24,459 nucleotides of DNA from CAZOOR01 sp964581505 (GTDB taxonomy: Bacteria > Bacteroidota > Ignavibacteria > Kapaibacteriales > UBA2268), in the NCBI GenBank assembly GCA_964581505.1, contig CAZOOR010000042.1:1-24459 (forward strand), given 5' to 3'. The position numbers were made by a program, and so were the translations under genes. Shown one piece after another: positions 24,061-24,459 of this stretch; positions within the stretch are counted from its first letter, which is position 1, and the number at the start of each line of letters is the position of its first letter. The notes below the pieces were generated by a model. It did not search any database. It worked only from the letters and a program-made list of their open reading frames with translations, and was not told the DNA's origin.

Positions 24061-24249
24061 CTAATGATTTATTAGATTCGGATTATTCTTAATAATAATA
24101 AAAAATATTATGAATATGAAAGCAGCTGAATATAATTGGGTTAATACTATTTTTACTAGTAATTTCCAATTTTTTCTAATTGCTACAACAATTGAAGGTA
24201 AAAAATAAAGTAAAATAATAAATAACTCTTGTGTACCCAAACCAAACAT
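24061..24249 (-). CDS. Small membrane protein, superinfection-immunity-like
   Basis: This 62-residue protein has two TM segments (about 8-23 and 31-54) separated by a short basic loop (AIRKNWK). The LPSIVVAIRKN stretch recalls the small superinfection-immunity family of two-helix proteins, while the first residues (MFGLGTQELFIILL) recall the start of TatA-type proteins. Neither resemblance is complete: the amphipathic helix of TatA is missing. I favour an unassigned two-helix membrane protein related to the immunity family. The region to its right (24250-24459) is AT-rich and shows no gene. Confidence 0.5.
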   Translation of the reverse strand: MFGLGTQELFIILLYFLPSIVVAIRKNWKLLVKIVLTQLYSAAFIFIIFFIIIKNNPNLINH

Positions 24250-24459
24250 TATAATACCCCATATTATTTAAAAAACATTGTAAACAAATTCTATAATAGT
24301 TAATAGCTAATAATTAATTCTTTGTGTTATCATTACTTCCCATTTGCGGAAAACATTCATTCCAAATATTAAATTAAATAATTATTATTGTATAAACAAA
24401 TCTTTTTTCAAATCTAAGATTTTAATCCGAAGTAGAAGATGAAATCATTATGATAAAAA

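Overview
The window looks like a fragment of a low-GC genome from the Bacteroidetes/Chlorobi side of the FCB group, probably an uncultured lineage near Ignavibacteria or Kapabacteria. The evidence is a T9SS (Por) C-terminal sorting-domain protein at 13170-13661, a remnant of another at 70-240, several promoter-like sites of the Bacteroidetes form (TTG, about 20 bases, TAnnTTTG or TATATTAG), and a class II ribonucleotide reductase with a C-terminal zinc ribbon. A run of exactly 100 N at 13722-13821 marks a draft or MAG scaffold. The lineage is an inference.

Layout. 1-668: remnant of a T9SS sorting domain with GC-rich palindromes, then a promoter region. 669-4753 (+): a four-gene operon with an octaheme cytochrome c of the tetrathionate reductase (OTR) type, a cytochrome b, and a YeeE/YedE sulfur transporter split into two half-proteins, the second fused to a rhodanese-like domain; an intrinsic terminator follows. 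5056-5802: SIMPL-domain protein. 5985-9506: AdoCbl-dependent ribonucleotide reductase NrdJ, followed by a perfect terminator. 9671-11017: an unusual membrane one-component regulator (CBM9-like sensor, one TM helix, AraC output). 11108-14794: a small membrane protein, two paralogous secreted fibre-like proteins, and between them a small T9SS cargo protein; the second fibre gene is broken by the N run.

14846-15619 (-): secreted YD-repeat-like protein. 15777-17361 (+): a cupin and a TPR protein whose C-terminal part resembles the tail of DUF2723 proteins. 17442-21319 (-): a DUF3800 protein, TrkH and TrkA. 21715-24249: a Cys-rich protein with a duplicated cysteine module, a lipocalin-like lipoprotein, a broken DUF1016 (YhcG) gene, a YdeI/OmdA protein and a small superinfection-immunity-like membrane protein.

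How the parts work together. The first operon suggests quinol-linked multiheme electron transfer coupled to sulfane-sulfur uptake. Its least ordinary point is that the rhodanese-like domain has Ser where the catalytic Cys should be, while a lysine-rich tail ends in Val-Val-Gly-Gly-Cys. The 9.6-14.8 kb block pairs a possible glycan-sensing transmembrane regulator with surface fibre proteins whose shafts are conserved and whose C-terminal tips have diverged. trkA-trkH form a potassium-uptake operon, and strong terminator-like hairpins stand in front of both trkA and the DUF3800 gene.
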